A DNA stretch of 64,000 nt from Pomacea canaliculata (GCF_003073045.1 NC_037596.1:28060392-28124391); one strand, 5' to 3'; positions 24,262 through 36,895 are shown, counted from the stretch's first letter. The notes: a model not told the origin generated them from the letters alone. A program made the numbers and translations.

Positions 24262-25555
24262 TATGTGTTTTCGAGAGAAGGGAAGAGAATAAATAAAGAT
24301 AGAAACATTGATTTTGACAAGCTTACAGCACCATTTCAGTTGAGCGTTTAATTTTGTTATATTATTTTTTTTATAATTTATACTATTTCACGAAAAGGTC
24401 AGTTTGCATGGGGCAGGATTAAACAGAGTTTCATCATTGCTGCTAAATTCAAACAAAACAAGCTGTTTACTATTATAACCATTGAAACAACCATTCAAAA
24501 CTTTGTAAATAAAAGTTAAGTATCAATAAATACCTAAAACAAACTTAGAAGAATATTTTGACATATTACTTTTTCACATCTACTAAAATTACAAACTCTT
24601 TTAGTCTAAGGATAGACAAAGTAACATTTGCTCAGTAATTTGTTTAGAGCCTTTATTAGAAACTATTCTCTTTACATATCCTTTGATAACAACCATTTGA
24701 ATCCGCCAGCTTGACAAAAAGACTACAGTCTCCATAACTTTTTGAATCACGTGTCCTTTCATTTCTGTGCCCCAGTCATTTGTAAAGGTGTGTTGATGTG
24801 CATGGAATGCTCTAGTCATTTTTAGTATAAAGTAAGGCTTAGTTTTCCTTCTATTATGTAATCACAATATCATGTGGTAACCAGTTTACTATGAGAAAGT
24901 AATCAAGTGCAGGATACTTCAAAGAAAACACGTATCTGTGCCTATGCACAACATATTTGCTTTGACTAGTAAATTTCAGTATTATTAACTAAAATTGAAA
25001 TAGAATGTACATGAAAAACTTCAGAAAAAAAGGTATCAGGTGTGTGAATATTAAAGAACATCTTGTCAATGACTTGTATTTTACGTCTTTTTTCAGAGGT
25101 GTTTGGTTATTTCTGCAGATACAGACTGTTGTAATTGTTTTATATGGTACGTATAATTTCTACGGCAATATTTAATTAACATTTTACTTAAATACCTAAA
25201 ATTAAGTTCGATAAATAGCTTTTATCACATACATAACTCTTTAAAATGGACATCTTTTGTTTTTCAAATGCCAGAACGGTACCAGTGGAACACTGGGACT
25301 AACTGGGATCATATAAACAGGAATTAGGGATAGACCCCTTGGCAAAGGTCACAAACTCTGAGTTGTAGTTTTACCAACAGCTCCATAATGTTATGCAAGC
25401 AGTACAGAAGAGAATATTGTTGTATTAGGTTAGAAATGCGCCAGACGATTATCGGCAATGGGCAGAAACAATGGGTAAACTTGGAATAGTCGAAACCAAC
25501 GAAAGAGTAATCAGAGTCCAGTGTAGTAAGTTTGCATACAGCCATATACAACAGG
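24262..25555. other. Intergenic, no supported gene
   Basis: AT-rich. An exon-like open stretch at 25097-25146 (TTTTTTCAG acceptor, GTACGT donor) was considered as a link in the orphan transmembrane gene, but its phase leads to an early stop, so it is not called. Confidence 0.4.
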
Positions 25556-26670
25556 ATATAGAATGACACCAGGTGACAGGTAACCAATAGAAGTTAACAC
25601 AATCGAAGACAGCAATGGCTATTTTACAGAAAACACTGCTGTACTCAACAGATAGACTAAACTTTGCAAAGACTTGTAAAAGATTCAAATGAAGACAGAA
25701 GCTTTCATCTTTCAACACAACTAGAGTAGAACAGTGACATGTATCTAAAGACCTACCAGTCCAGAGGAAAGAGATCGGAAGAGAGGTATTCAGTCTGAAA
25801 AGGGAGAATGACAACGATGAAACCGGAGCTGCGTTTTTGTGACATTTAAAGAGGATCCGGGCCTTAATGCTCTGTGCCAAAGTATTTACAAACGCAAAAA
25901 TGGGCATAAAAATTGAAGCAGTTACTAGTCGCATCTCTTTCGAAAAAGAAACAGCAAACAGCGCAGAACTACATGGCTATAAGCTTAATCATTAGCCCAA
26001 GTAAAGTCCCGCTGAAAATAGAGAACCATCGCCGATGAACCGCTAGCAGAACACACTGGCCCAAGACCAGTTAGGGTTAGTTAAACAGATTGCATTGTGA
26101 TCGAGAAGCATCTTAAGCATCAGCGGGCTTCTATGACAACTTCGTAAAACTGCACTTTAAACATGTTTTTGTAACGTCTGGCACGAGCGCTTGAGAAATT
26201 CACAAGCCTATATTATAGAGAAACGCGAGCTAAACTGTTGGATAGCAAATAGGAAAGTATTCTCGCACCATAGCAGGCGTTCATCAAAAGCTACCTCTAT
26301 CACCTGTGCTGCTCGATATATTCCTGGAGAATACCATGCATAAAACCCGCCAAGACCATCAAACCATTTTCATCGGTGTAAGAATGATTTGCAAGATCTT
26401 TCCAAAAGACTGAAAGACTTTTAGACCTTATGTTAAATGCAGAATAGCTATGATAAGAGTGAATTCGTAGCCATTGGAAACAGAAACGTAGAGATCAACA
26501 TAAACGGGTTACGGCTCGCAGAGGTAACTAGTTTTCATTTGGGAAAAACTCTCCCAAGGAACGTCAGCTACACAACGGATTCTTCCATTAGAATCAGGAA
26601 AGCCCTCAATACGTTTCATTGCCCCTTAGGAAACGTTCTAATAGACGTCTCAGATTTTATCAAATAAATT
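25556..26670 (+). mobile_element. Decayed LINE, reverse-transcriptase region
   Basis: Pieces in order on the + strand: IEDSNGYFTENTAVLN (the linker before RT, usually DG-I-TE---I--RW), LSPVLLDIFLENTMHKTRQD (usually LSP-LFN-FLE-IM), TIFIGVRMICK, then ININGLRLAEVTSFHLGKTL and SSIRIRKALNTF (usually MNGQ-LEEVTSFKYLG and IRIRIA-A). Frames shift and stops are present, so it is dead. It is the same family as 20640-21560 and 3485-4066. Confidence 0.68.
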
Positions 26671-27220
26671 AAAATTATTGCTTTGACAACATGTCTTGTA
26701 AATAAGGCTTTGAAAAGGTTACCTATATGTATTTAAGATACAAAAATCACATCTTCTATTCTATGCACAATTTAGTTACAATCTAGCTCTGTCTACATTG
26801 TCATATGGTTTCTTTATTTAATATTCTTTGATATTTGTACTATATCACAAAGTAATTTTGCATCATATCACTGATATAAAGATGTAATGAATATTTCTAA
26901 AGCATTTGTTCTATTTTTATGCAGAATACAAAGCCTTTTCAATCACATAACCCAGAGAAGCAAATTACCTGATATCTTGAAAAAAGTTTGCATAGCCTTA
27001 AAATAATATTTTAGCAAAAAGTTTTTATAAGAAATATGAATATAATTCTTTTTGTTGTACACTGTTTATACTGCTTATACCATCGATACTATTAGACCCG
27101 TCGTCTAATTTTCTTCAGTTGTAAGTACAGAGGAGGATTGTTAGACTAATCCTATGACTAAATCTATGAACAAACTAACTCTCGTTATACTTTATAATCC
27201 AACTATTAAATCCATTTCAG
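26671..27220. other. Intergenic, no supported gene
   Basis: Strongly AT-rich with no supported feature. Confidence 0.45.
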
Positions 27221-27265
27221 CATGCAAGAAATATGAACGGAAAGATAAGCTATCAACCAGAATAG
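27221..27265 (+). CDS. Possible last exon of the orphan transmembrane module
   Basis: A good acceptor (TCCATTTCAG) precedes 45 bases ending at GTGCGT. Joined in phase 0 to the exon ending at 23387 it reads HARNMNGKISYQPE and stops at TAG on its last three bases. This is only a consistency argument. A different phase would continue into an exon-like stretch at 27530-27570 (HCRNPNRGPSKL-stop). Neither is proven. Confidence 0.2.
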   Translation, partial: HARNMNGKISYQPE

Positions 27266-27310
27266 GTGCGTCAGTTTTTTTGTTTGTTTTTGTCTGAGTG
27301 CAGTGCCTAC

Positions 27311-27411
27311 GAGGGTGCGTGCGTGTGTGTGGACGTTTATGTTTGTGTGATGTGCGTGTGTGTGCATTTCGTGCGCGCGCGCGCGTGTGTGTGTGTGTGG
27401 GGGGGGGAATG
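27311..27411. repeat. GT/GC-rich simple repeat
   Basis: Alternating purine-pyrimidine tract (GCGTGCGTGTGTG, then GCGCGCGCGCGTGTGTGTGT) ending in a G run. It could adopt Z-DNA, but I see no link to a gene. Confidence 0.85.
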
Positions 27412-27570
27412 AGAGACAGAGTGTGTGACAGTGTTAATTTTTAAAAACATAACATTTGCATAAACAAATTTGTGCAGAAACTGCTCAGCTTTGTCAGAGA
27501 AACCTGTTTACGTATGTTTTTATTTACAGGCCATTGCCGCAACCCAAACCGTGGACCTTCTAAGCTATAA

Positions 27571-28504
27571 ATGTTTTCACGTTCATTGACAGCAATTTCT
27601 TTATAATTACCTTAAAGGGGATGATATAAATTTTGTTAGTATGAGATTGGTAGAGCCTGTTTATAATTATTTAAAGGGAATATTGTATATTTAGTTTCTT
27701 GTTACTAACATTTTCAGATCATGTATTTTAGGAATGTCAATCTTTTGAAGTACATAGCTGCACTATAAAAAACGTGAAGCGACTAAAATTTTTTGGTGAA
27801 TATTTTAACTTTTTAATTTTTTAATTAATTGCTATTTATATTATATGTTAAAATAGAGAGACATGTTTGTTTTGAATACTTTGCAGCGCACTAATATTGT
27901 AAAACAATTGTGAGACAAGTCTTGCAGGAGACGAATGGCAATTAAACGAGAAGCATACATTTAGTGTTATTTTCTGATTTTGGTGAGTTTTTAATTCTCA
28001 AAAACCCAACAAAAGTGTTATCAATGTTTAAAGGTTTTTCACCTTCAGCTAGACAAGTGAGATGAAGGTTAGTATATTTTTCATGTAAAATTTCTTTGTT
28101 TTAAACGTTTTACTCATTCTGTTCGAGATAAAGCAGGCGATCGTGGAACATGGTGTTACTGTTTTAAGATACCTTTCTCGTGGCTGTCAGAAACCTTCTT
28201 TCTTTCTGAGCATTTACCTTTTTGAACGACATTGTCATAGAATGTTTTTTTTAAAGCAATTGAAATGATAACACATAATTTTTCAATGGATGGATGCATA
28301 AATAAATGTGATGGAACACGTCTTATCTTTTGTTGCTCTTTCTTAAAATTGCGGGGCTGTGAGAATCATTACACCAACAAGTTTTAAATCTTTTGCGTGC
28401 TTTACATATTGCGTGCTTTATATATGCACCATATTGTCTTGTCGATGTATCTGACATGTTTAGTTTGATCTTTGCAGGCTATAAGCCTGTTGTCAGTGAA
28501 TACC
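27571..28504. other. Intergenic, no supported gene
   Basis: AT-rich. AATAAA occurs near 28303 but has no assigned gene. No repeat boundary is recognised before the LINE tail at about 28505. Confidence 0.4.
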
Positions 28505-29285
28505 AGCCAAATCAAATCAAATCAAACTTTATTGTCTGTCCGAGGAGGTCCAAGACAGAAATGTTTCTTTTGCTTACAAGCCCAACCACATGTACAAACA
28601 TAATATGAGAATAACCAACATAATATGAGCATAGTAAACATAGTATGAGCATCACATGACATAATTGCCGGACATAACCATACAAGACATTCAACACACA
28701 CGCATACCTACACATTTTCTCACATACATGCGAACCTCCTAAGAAGGATGCCAGGTGGTATGGTAGCCGTACGAGACATTGTGACTTTTATACAGGATGC
28801 AGATGGCTTCTGGCACGAGAGATCTCTGGTAGATAGTTTTTCGCTCACCTGACACTTTGTAGCGCCTGCCCAAGAGCAACAGCTAAAATTTGGGATGGAG
28901 AGGATGTGATGTTATGTGCCATCTTTCTGACTGCATGAAGATACAAGCCAAAAATGGCAGCTGTGGTTTACCAATAATTTTATTTGCCCGGTGGATGACT
29001 CTGGCCAGCCTTGCCTTGTCTTTGACGAGGAGGTGACCATAGCAGGTGGCGATGTTAAATGTAAGGATGCTCTACACAAGAGACCTGTACACAGCCTCCA
29101 GCTCCCAGGAGCTGACACGTAAGCTGCGGAGTTTTCTCAAAAGGTACAGTCTTTGCTTTACCTGTCTGTACACTTGGTTCACATGATCCCTAAAGAATAG
29201 TCTTCCATCTATCACAGTACCAAAGTACTTAAAACTAGAGGACAAAACGTTAAAAAAAAACAAACTTGCTGAGTCACACAAATAG
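28505..29285 (-). mobile_element. LINE 3' half (antisense), Rex/CR1-like
   Basis: The minus strand reads SFKYFGTVIDGRLFFRDHVN followed by QRLYLLRKLRS. This matches the conserved RT C-terminal block KYLG-VID-KLSF--HVD---KKA-QRLYFLRKLRSF of fish and mollusc LINEs. Further down, shifted frames recall the later block ending in K-RL---I--A-KIIG. The right-hand tail on this strand is a short TTTGA repeat (CAAATCAAATCAAATC on +) near 28508-28526, a LINE-style 3' end. 5' truncated and frame-broken. Confidence 0.72.
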
Positions 29286-30070
29286 GTAAGTACATTACAA
29301 TGTGTTTATTTACATTATAAACACATGCAAACTAATTCCATCCTACTCTACACATACCTAACTCCTATACCGCTAACACCTATCGTCTACGTCTTTCAAT
29401 GTCTAATTCTACTTACGTTAATAAGTTACTGATAACCGAGGAAAGAAAAAAGAAATTTCCTGGTACGTGAGCCACTATACAGCTGAGCAAAACACACTTG
29501 CAGTGGTACTTTCTCTCACACTAGTAGGTGAACTAGTAGGTGAACCAGTAGGTGGTATGTCCTCATACGTGAACTACGTGTCAACGACCAGATGCAAAGG
29601 TATTTCTCCCGCGCTCGAAATAATTAGAAAGGGAAGGGTTGACTCCTTTCGCGCTGTTGTTGATTTTGGAATGAAAGCTGAGGTAAACCGGGTGCAGGTA
29701 CTGCATTTATATATATATATGAAAAAAAACCTTCAGTTCTAGGTCACCCGCTCCAGGTCTTGTTATCGCGGCTACCCAGGGGAAGAGGGTGGAGGGTGGA
29801 GGGAACAAAGCACCGTCAGTGGAAAACCTCACCCCATACAATGGCCTTCCGCTACTCTATTATTTTGTGTGTACAGTATTTATATATTTTAACAAGTGCT
29901 TTGAGTTAACCTTTAATGGTAGGATAAAACACTCTATATACCAACTTTGTTGTTATTATTATATTATCTTTAAATGATTGTAATAACAATAAGAAGTCAT
30001 ATCCATGAGAGAAAAGCCAAGCTAACAGGCAAAAATGCTCGCTGGCAGCAAACGTTCACTCACGCAGGTT
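29286..30070. other. Intergenic with small direct repeats
   Basis: There are three near-copies of AGTAGGTGAAC in tandem at about 29523-29555 and a GGGTGGAG duplication near 29785-29802. No exon or RNA gene is seen. It runs into the gene B promoter region. Confidence 0.4.
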
Positions 30071-30074
30071 TCGA

Positions 30075-30130
30075 TGACGTCACATAGTAATCTACAGTCG
30101 TTTGCCAGGCCAGGTAAAGATTTACTTCCT
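30075..30130 (+). promoter_or_regulatory. Gene B promoter module: CRE-like site plus shared block
   Basis: TGACGTCA at 30075-30082 is an exact CREB/ATF palindrome. TTTGCCA at 30101-30107 and TTACTTCCT at 30122-30130 form the same pair found upstream of genes C, D and E. ACTTCCT is the reverse complement of an ETS core (AGGAAGT). It lies about 117 bp before the gene B ATG. A regulatory role is inferred from conservation. Confidence 0.5.
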
Positions 30131-30246
30131 TCTTCGTGTCAGCAATGAGGTATGTGGTATTTACACACAACAGCAATGTCATTCGACAGCCAGCAACCAC
30201 ATTCTCACGAAAACCATGTGAGCAGTTAATGTGTACACCAATAAAC

Positions 30247-33200
30247 ATGGCGCACAACGTGTTAAATACTTTCAGTTTGATCCTCACTTTCGTAGTTCAA
30301 GGCGTGGGTAAGTGTTTATTTACTAGTTGCATAGTAGTTTTGCAGAGCAGACATATCTCAGTTCTCCCTAAGGTCGGCCAGGTAGCGCTGCGGTTAACCC
30401 TGTCACCAATACAGTGAAGGTTGGTTGACATGGGTTCAGTTCTCGACTCGGGCTCATTGTTCTTTCTCAGCATGAGGCATCTGTTTATGGGACTGGCTGC
30501 CTAGCCGTGATATAACCTTAGTTGCTAGCTGTGCATAAAACACCAATCACCTCTCAACCTTCTACACCACATTATATGTGTGAGTGTGCCAGAGAATCTA
30601 TATAGTTTGAATGTTTATCGTAAAGAAATTGCTGTTTATTTTAATTTTTGAATTAAAAGAATAAGTCACATACACAATAGAACAGAATGTTTTTAAATGC
30701 ACGATTACATTAGATAAAGATATAAATTAACATAAAAATTCTGTTTTCCAGCAGTGAACCTGGTGGGGTGTGGACTTGATAAGCCGCTGGTAGTGCAAGA
30801 AAACACTCAGAACTATACCATTGTCTGTGAAGATATTCGCAGTGATAATGATGTTCGTTGGGTTTTGACGAGGACAGTCGCAAACCGCACTGGGAGCAAT
30901 GTTGGTTACTGTACTGGAGATTCTTCAGTCTGCGCAGGGGGAAACCCTCTCTTTTCATTCTCACGCCCCCGCAGAAATATCTCCATAGTACAGATTGCGA
31001 AGGTTGACAGATCAATGTTTGGTATGGCTAATGTTACCTGTAGTGGGATTTCGCAAACAGGAGAACTGGTTGTGATCAACAGCAGCTGCAATATTGATAT
31101 AATTTGTAAGTATTTAATTTTATACATGTTGTTGTGTGCGTATGTGTGTACAACATTTTTGATTTTTCATACTTGGAAAAAATTTTCATTTTTATCACTG
31201 ATTGTGTAGTGGCCCAGCCATTGAAAACCATGTCTGCTTTATACAAGTAAATATATTAATCTTATATATATATATACATATTTAATTTAAGTGTTCTATG
31301 TTTGATGTTTATAGGTTGATCTGTCTTATATTTTCAGATATTTCCGAAAACATATCATGCAAGACTGAATTTATGAAAGACACCTGGACTGTGTTCGGTC
31401 ATTGTGATATTTATAAAACCAGTTCATCACATAATAGATACAGGTGTACCTGGATTGAGATAAATGAGGTGATAAAAAAATATTCAGATGATTTAGTTGA
31501 TAGTGGAGTGTCCAGTCAGTTGTTTCTATAGGAGGGATTTTTGTTAGTAGTTTAGAGAAGGCATGTCCATAGTTGATACCTTTCCGTGCTGTTTGGTCTT
31601 CTAGTAGAACTAAACCACAAACTGAAAGCAAGCAGAACTGACAACTTTGAATAACAATCTTCAGTTATTTTCCAAGCATAAATTCTGACTGAATGTTTAC
31701 AAAGACATTTATTGATAGATGACACTTCTTGGTGAAGTCTATGGCAACTAACTGATTTTAAAAGCAAAAAAGGCACACAAAAAACTGGTGCATTGTGAAA
31801 CATAAGTCTGTCAAGAGGAAAATTTCAGTGCAATGTACTAAATTTGCATATTTTGACAACTTTGTGAAGAAAAATGTAGCAAACATGTACAGAATACTAC
31901 GGTACGAAACCCTTTCCAAAAAAACAAGTATACGAAATATCTATTTTAATTTGATTTTTCCTTTGATTCCAGTCGTTTAGAGAATCAGTCGTTATTGCAA
32001 ACACACCAATGACAGTCGTACCTTTTGCTGGAACATATGTCAACGGATCCTGTAATTTCACCAGTCACCTACCACCCGCCGGTCTGTATACATACCACGT
32101 GACTGTTATTCCTGGGGAAGTAACAGTCAATGCGAGCTTTATTGGCAGTAATGAAATACGTAAGTGTTTCATGTAAACATAACAGTGTCTGCTTGAAGCA
32201 TTTTCAATATTGAAAGACTCAATGACTTTTATACAGCTGTAAAAAGCAACATTGAATCACTAACTTAATTTCAACAGAAGAAGGACTAAACATTTATCAT
32301 GTATAATTTTAATGCAGATAAACTACTTTTAGTGATAAATGATGTCAGAATAAAACTCTCATTATTATATATTCTTTTAGAGTCTTATTATCAGTCTGTT
32401 TCTTTCATACATACGACAGACACCTTTGATTTTGAATTGAAAAGAATGGCTGAAAAGAAAATTAAATCTTAGTCACTGAAGAAAACATAAACATTGATAT
32501 AATTTAACTTTCCGATCCTATTTTAGTGAACAAAATAATATGATTTATTCCACAAGGGTGAAATATTTATCGTACTTTTGCATGTTTTAAAAATAACAGT
32601 GTAATTTACTATCTAATTATCTAGCAAGGTAAGATTAATGCATACATAAATGTTACTAGGAAAGTATACTCTAAAATCCTATTTTCTGCTTACCCCATAT
32701 TTGCATCCGTACATGTTCCCTGCGTAGACAATTATGCTGTTTCGATGACACCTTTTATTAATGAAGTTTATATCTTTTTTCATATTATTGACAAAAAAGG
32801 TCGCCCCTCAAGCACACCTTACCACAACTGTCCACAGTATATATCGAAGAGCAAAGGCGTTACCTGCGAGTGTTTTGTTGATGACCTGGGCAGCCCACCT
32901 GGTGTAGTCCTGTGGAATACAACTCGATCCCCAGAACTTCGTTTGACAGACTCACAGGTTATACACAATATGTCGCATGTCTGTCAGCTTTTGTGGAACA
33001 ACACCTTTGTCCGGTCTGTGGAATATGTCGTCAATATTGTAGGTAAGTCGGCGCTTTCATTACCGCACTGTCCTCTTGTAATTGTTTCTATCTCTCCATT
33101 TTGCTAAAATGATTGTATGTATATTGTTTCTCGCAGATTCTCCTAGAGTGTTGACATTCAACATGAATAATATTGGCAGCAAAACAGTGAATGTTGATGA

Positions 33201-35691
33201 GAACGCTCACGTGGAGATGAGATGCAATTCTGATGGAAAGCCAACTCCGAAAATTCAACTCGTAAATGTATCAAACCCTTTTAATTTGCTTAACCAGAGC
33301 CACACACAGGAAGTCAGTTACTTTATAACTCAAGCTCCGTGTGAAGCCTCTGGAGTTTACAGATGTGATGTCAACAACAGCATCGGACAGGATAGTCAGA
33401 GTTGTACACTACTTGTGTCCTGTAAGTGCATTGTGGGTAAAATCCAAATTTTCACGTGTTTTAAACTTTTTAAGTTGCAAGATGCGCAGGTAGTGCATGA
33501 TAAAAATAGATTTTTATGTTTTGTAGTAGTAAGAAAATTGACAATACTATTTTCTGTTACAATAAAATTAAAAATGTGTTTAAACATTTTAAGCACATGT
33601 ATTTAAATCTGTAAACCACATATTTCCCTTGAAGTACAACTAATTGTATACTACTAGTTTTAGTTTTGGTGTGCGGATCGTATTTTGGAAGAGATCAAAA
33701 TTTCTAAATTATGTCACAGCCTTCGTTTTACAGGTGCCCCAAAGAAAGCCAATATCGATGGGAATCCTCCGACTCTAAATGTAACAAATGGTTCAGGTGT
33801 GCTAACAGTTAACATGACGGCTTACCCCCAACCACAGATTAAAACATCAGTCTATCTGGGCACAGACGACAGTTCTGATGGACACCAAGTAAAAGAAAAC
33901 AGTGTTTATGCTGCCTGTTCCACCACTCTACTGTCCCCAGCTATAGTCACCTGTAATGTCATCGTCATCAACATGACACACGATGACGAGGGTTTCTACA
34001 GAATCGTCTTCAGCAACAGTTTAGGAGACCTGCCTTTCACATTCTTTGTCAAAGGTAATTGTGGCCGGGGGAGCAATTTACAAACAAACAACTTTATGAT
34101 GCAGTAGTCGCAAGATTCTTTATAAAGGTGGGCGACTTTAATGACTTAGTTTTAAATGTAAAATCATACACACGATCTCATATAAATTTGATTGCTTTTA
34201 ATCCTACTTCTCATAAACTAAGCACACTGGCAATAATATTAACTTATTTTAAATTTAATTTCTGTATGCTTTTGATATAGTAATGAGTTTATTATTTTTA
34301 TTGTGCTAAAATAAAAATACGTTTCTTCTAAACAAATCGAAAGTTAAGAAATAGCAAGAAAAGAAAAAAAAAACAAATGATTTTTGGAGATTTTCATGGA
34401 CCTATACAGTGTCAGAGAATGACCAGCAGGCCGAGGTGACCACAAAGACAGAAGCGAAAATCGCTGGAGTCGTCGTGCTGGCTGTGATGTTGTCGGTTGT
34501 CGTTGTGTTGAATCTTGTTGCTGTCATCTGGGTATGGCGACGTGGGTGGACTTTACCGTGTACTGGTAACGAAATGGTCTGCTTTCCACAACTTTTGTGT
34601 GTGTGTGTGTGTGAATGCATATACATAGTTGCAGCTCAGAAAGACACAAATGTAAGTCACAAGGGCATGTATAAACATCTTTTAATAATATATTTTAAAA
34701 TTGCAGATGTAACTAATCAAAGGAGCACGCCCCAGAACCAAAGTAGGTAAGTAGTGTTAAGGGGTATGAAGTTGGTTTACAAAAGTTTACAAATGCTTCA
34801 CAATTAAATAATATTTATACATGAACTCTGTATTTAGTTTAAAATATTTTTAGTTATTGAGAATCACATTGATAGTTTTGTATACTTTCAGTGGTGACAC
34901 CGCAGAACATTACTTGACTCCAGTGACAACAAACAAGTTAAGCACGACACAAGGTAAACTTTTTTCGTACTTTACCTTTATTTTATCTCTGTAGACAAAG
35001 ATACAGTTTACTAGAATATGTTCAAAGTACTGAACATGTTTAATATTTGATTTCAATATCAACGCTAGTTCTGCTGACTGCATAAGTTGGATGCTTAGTT
35101 TATATAAAGAGATTTTCTCACCTGATGATTTCGCACTTTAGTGTAAGGTGAAATATAAGGTATGCTCTGAGATGTTTCAATAAAGCAGTCTTCATAACGA
35201 CCTCACTTAATAATAAAGAAAACAGAAATATTTGAGCCAATAATTCTGTTGTAGGAAGAGCGACTCCGCTTTATGATGCATTACAGATGAAAGATGTAGG
35301 AATGCAATCACTCTATGAAGGAATACGGCAAGAGCACAAGGGCTCGGAAATATCTTCTAATAAAGGTAGGACCAATATGATTGTGAAGTAGGATTGATTT
35401 AATCGTTTATGTATTGAAATACTTTATGAGTATTATATCCACCTGTTCCTTAGCGACCTTTGAAGTACTACGCTAAGGAAATAACATTATATATATTACT
35501 TGCTGCTTGTATGTCCTTGTAAGAAAACTATAGCGTCTACTTAAAAGTTTCATTGACATGCTTTACATAAATAAAATAAAGAAAAATATTTCACCAAGAT
35601 ATAGACTTAAAAAATGTGTTATCTCAATGTGGTTTCAGATTTGAGCGGCAATATGCGGAGGACAAGAAACGAACCAATATATGTGAACTAA
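30247..35691 (+). CDS. Gene B: short ITIM-bearing Ig-superfamily receptor (complete)
   Basis: Twelve exons give 667 aa and a stop: signal 30247-30307; D1a 30752-31105; D1b 31338-31468; D1c 31973-32159; D2 32800-33042; D7 33137-33421; D8 33734-34054; transmembrane 34410-34565; tail 34707-34746, 34892-34953, 35255-35365, 35639-35691. The ATG at 30247 is chosen because it opens a signal peptide, MAHNVLNTFSLILTFVVQG. An upstream in-frame ATG at 30136 would bury it. D3 to D6 of the long genes are absent, yet phase 1 is kept. The helix is at about residues 545-570. D8, transmembrane and tail are nearly identical to gene D, even in flanking intron sequence, while D1a (starting AVNLVGCGLDKPL) is unlike the D1a of C, D and E. 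The D2 acceptor (ACAAAAAAG) lacks a pyrimidine tract but matches its paralogue in gene D. A SINE sits in intron 1. Confidence 0.9.
30372..30548 (+). mobile_element. tRNA-derived SINE, copy 2
   Basis: Same family as 20156-20339: shared TGTCACCAATACAGTGAAGG, GGCATCTGTTTA and a GCATAAAACACC end. The A box (GGTAGCGCTGCGGTTA) and B box (GGGTTCAGTTCTCG) are both visible. No clear target duplication was found, so the ends are approximate. It lies in intron 1 of gene B. Confidence 0.75.
34410..35691 (+). other. Gene B transmembrane and ITIM tail region
   Basis: Helix IAGVVVLAVMLSVVVVLNLV, then WVWRRGWTLPC. Exon 35255-35365 holds PLYDAL (proline breaks the strict ITIM first position) and SLYEGI (strict ITIM). 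Where gene D has SSYEDV across the last splice junction, gene B has SSNKDL, so the third tyrosine is absent. The last exon ends PIYVN-stop. Confidence 0.85.
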
Positions 35692-35833
35692 GGAGGTGCA
35701 GTTGTCGTCGAAGTTCTCCGAGGGCTTTGTAAAGATTTTATGCATATTACAAAGATTTTCACTAACCCTAAAACATGTAAAATATCAGATTTTTATGAAC
35801 AATTAACTTAACAATTGTTCAACGGTGTACCCA

Positions 35834-35839
35834 AATAAA
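35834..35839 (+). terminator. Probable polyadenylation signal of gene B
   Basis: AATAAA 142 bp after the stop. The sequence beyond it (GGACC near 35874, then AAATATTGTTGCAACAT) resembles the same stretch after gene D (55852-55920), supporting a shared 3' end. Confidence 0.5.
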
Positions 35840-36622
35840 TTATAAACTGAAGGGTGAAGAAAGACTATATGGACCATTTTATCAGTGAAGGCAGCATCGT
35901 ATGGGTCTAGAAATATTGTTGCAACATCGTCTCGATATGTACTAAAGAATCACAATTAAATTATTCACATGAAACCTATTGAGGTGAGTCTCCCTCGTTG
36001 TTTTGTCTGTTTTGAATGCAAGTTTTGGATTGAATTATTAGTTAGCCAATATAAAATTAGTGAAACTGAATATTGTTAGATTATTGAGATGTTATTGTCT
36101 GTCCAGTTGTTTCGGCTTTTTTGGCTTTATTTGTCTTAGGATGTTGGGCCGAATCTTACTCAAGTTACTCTATCTCGCTTGTCGATATTAGAATAAGTCT
36201 CTGGGCCCAACATCGTGGAAAAAGAACTAATTAGCAACAGATGTAAAAATATCGCAGGAGTTTTGTTAATTTAGTTAATCCGTACTTGACTAAGCTATAT
36301 CTATCATCCGTCAATGTTTTCATATTCATTGAAAAGGAAGGATAGTTAAATGACAGATTCGTTCACTGCGTGTAAGTAAACAGCCTGCAAATTCTAATGA
36401 ACTTTAGCACTTCATGATAAAATGAAATGATCTTTTTATCTGAAGTCCTTTTTTTGGAGAGAGGTAAAAGATGATTAAAAAAATCTTTCTACCTTTACAA
36501 GTGAGACATGGAATAAGGAATATGCTACTTAATAATATAAAAGATAGTAAGCAAAAACATGCTGCAGATTTATCGACGAGTTTACAGTACAGAAGACTGA
36601 GCACTGGGTATGTACCCGATTC
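35840..36622. other. Gene B to gene C spacer
   Basis: AT-rich, about 0.8 kb. It holds the tail of the gene B 3' region and no recognised repeat. The comparable D to E spacer is of similar size. Confidence 0.45.
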
Positions 36623-36680
36623 AAATGTAGGACATGACACTTTGCCAAGGATTGCAACACACCTTGTGTTACTTCCTCCT
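36623..36680 (+). promoter_or_regulatory. Gene C upstream conserved block
   Basis: AAATGTAGGACATGACACTT, GCCAAGG, GCAACACACC and TTACTTCCT occur in the same order upstream of genes D (48816-48870) and E (56553-56605). The TTACTTCCT end carries an ETS-type core. It is about 215 bp before the ATG. Confidence 0.55.
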
Positions 36681-36848
36681 TTGAGTGCAGCACTTCAGTC
36701 TATCCAGTGCTTCCTTTAACTTTATTGCCTCAAGGGTCTACCTGGTACTTTACACGACGGTAGTAGATTGATATCGCATTCCAACAGAGTACACAGGGCA
36801 GACATTTACATTTACACTGAACGGACATTATCTGTGTGTGCGTGTGTG

Positions 36849-36854
36849 TATAAA
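36849..36854 (+). promoter_or_regulatory. TATA box of gene C
   Basis: TATAAA 42 bp before the ATG at 36896. Transcription would start within roughly 15 bp of the ATG, leaving a very short 5' untranslated leader. Confidence 0.45.
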
Positions 36855-36895
36855 GTGTCGTCTGCAACACCTGTACATGTAATAAACCAGAAACA

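Noticed and set aside
25097-25146. Extra exon of the orphan transmembrane module
   Set aside because: Good splice-like borders, but inclusion leads within a few codons of the next candidate exon to a stop, and the peptide has no support.
25449-25934. 161-codon open frame on the minus strand
   Set aside because: It is the antisense of decayed LINE sequence whose + strand gives recognisable RT linker pieces. No coding signature on the minus strand.
27530-27570. Terminal exon ending RNPNRGPSKL-stop
   Set aside because: A good acceptor and short frame, but the phase does not fit the upstream orphan exon (23314-23387), so only mentioned as an alternative.
30136-30246. Upstream ATG as the gene B start
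   Set aside because: It adds 37 mostly polar residues in front of a clear signal peptide. The ATG at 30247 fits the leaders of C, D and E in length and phase.
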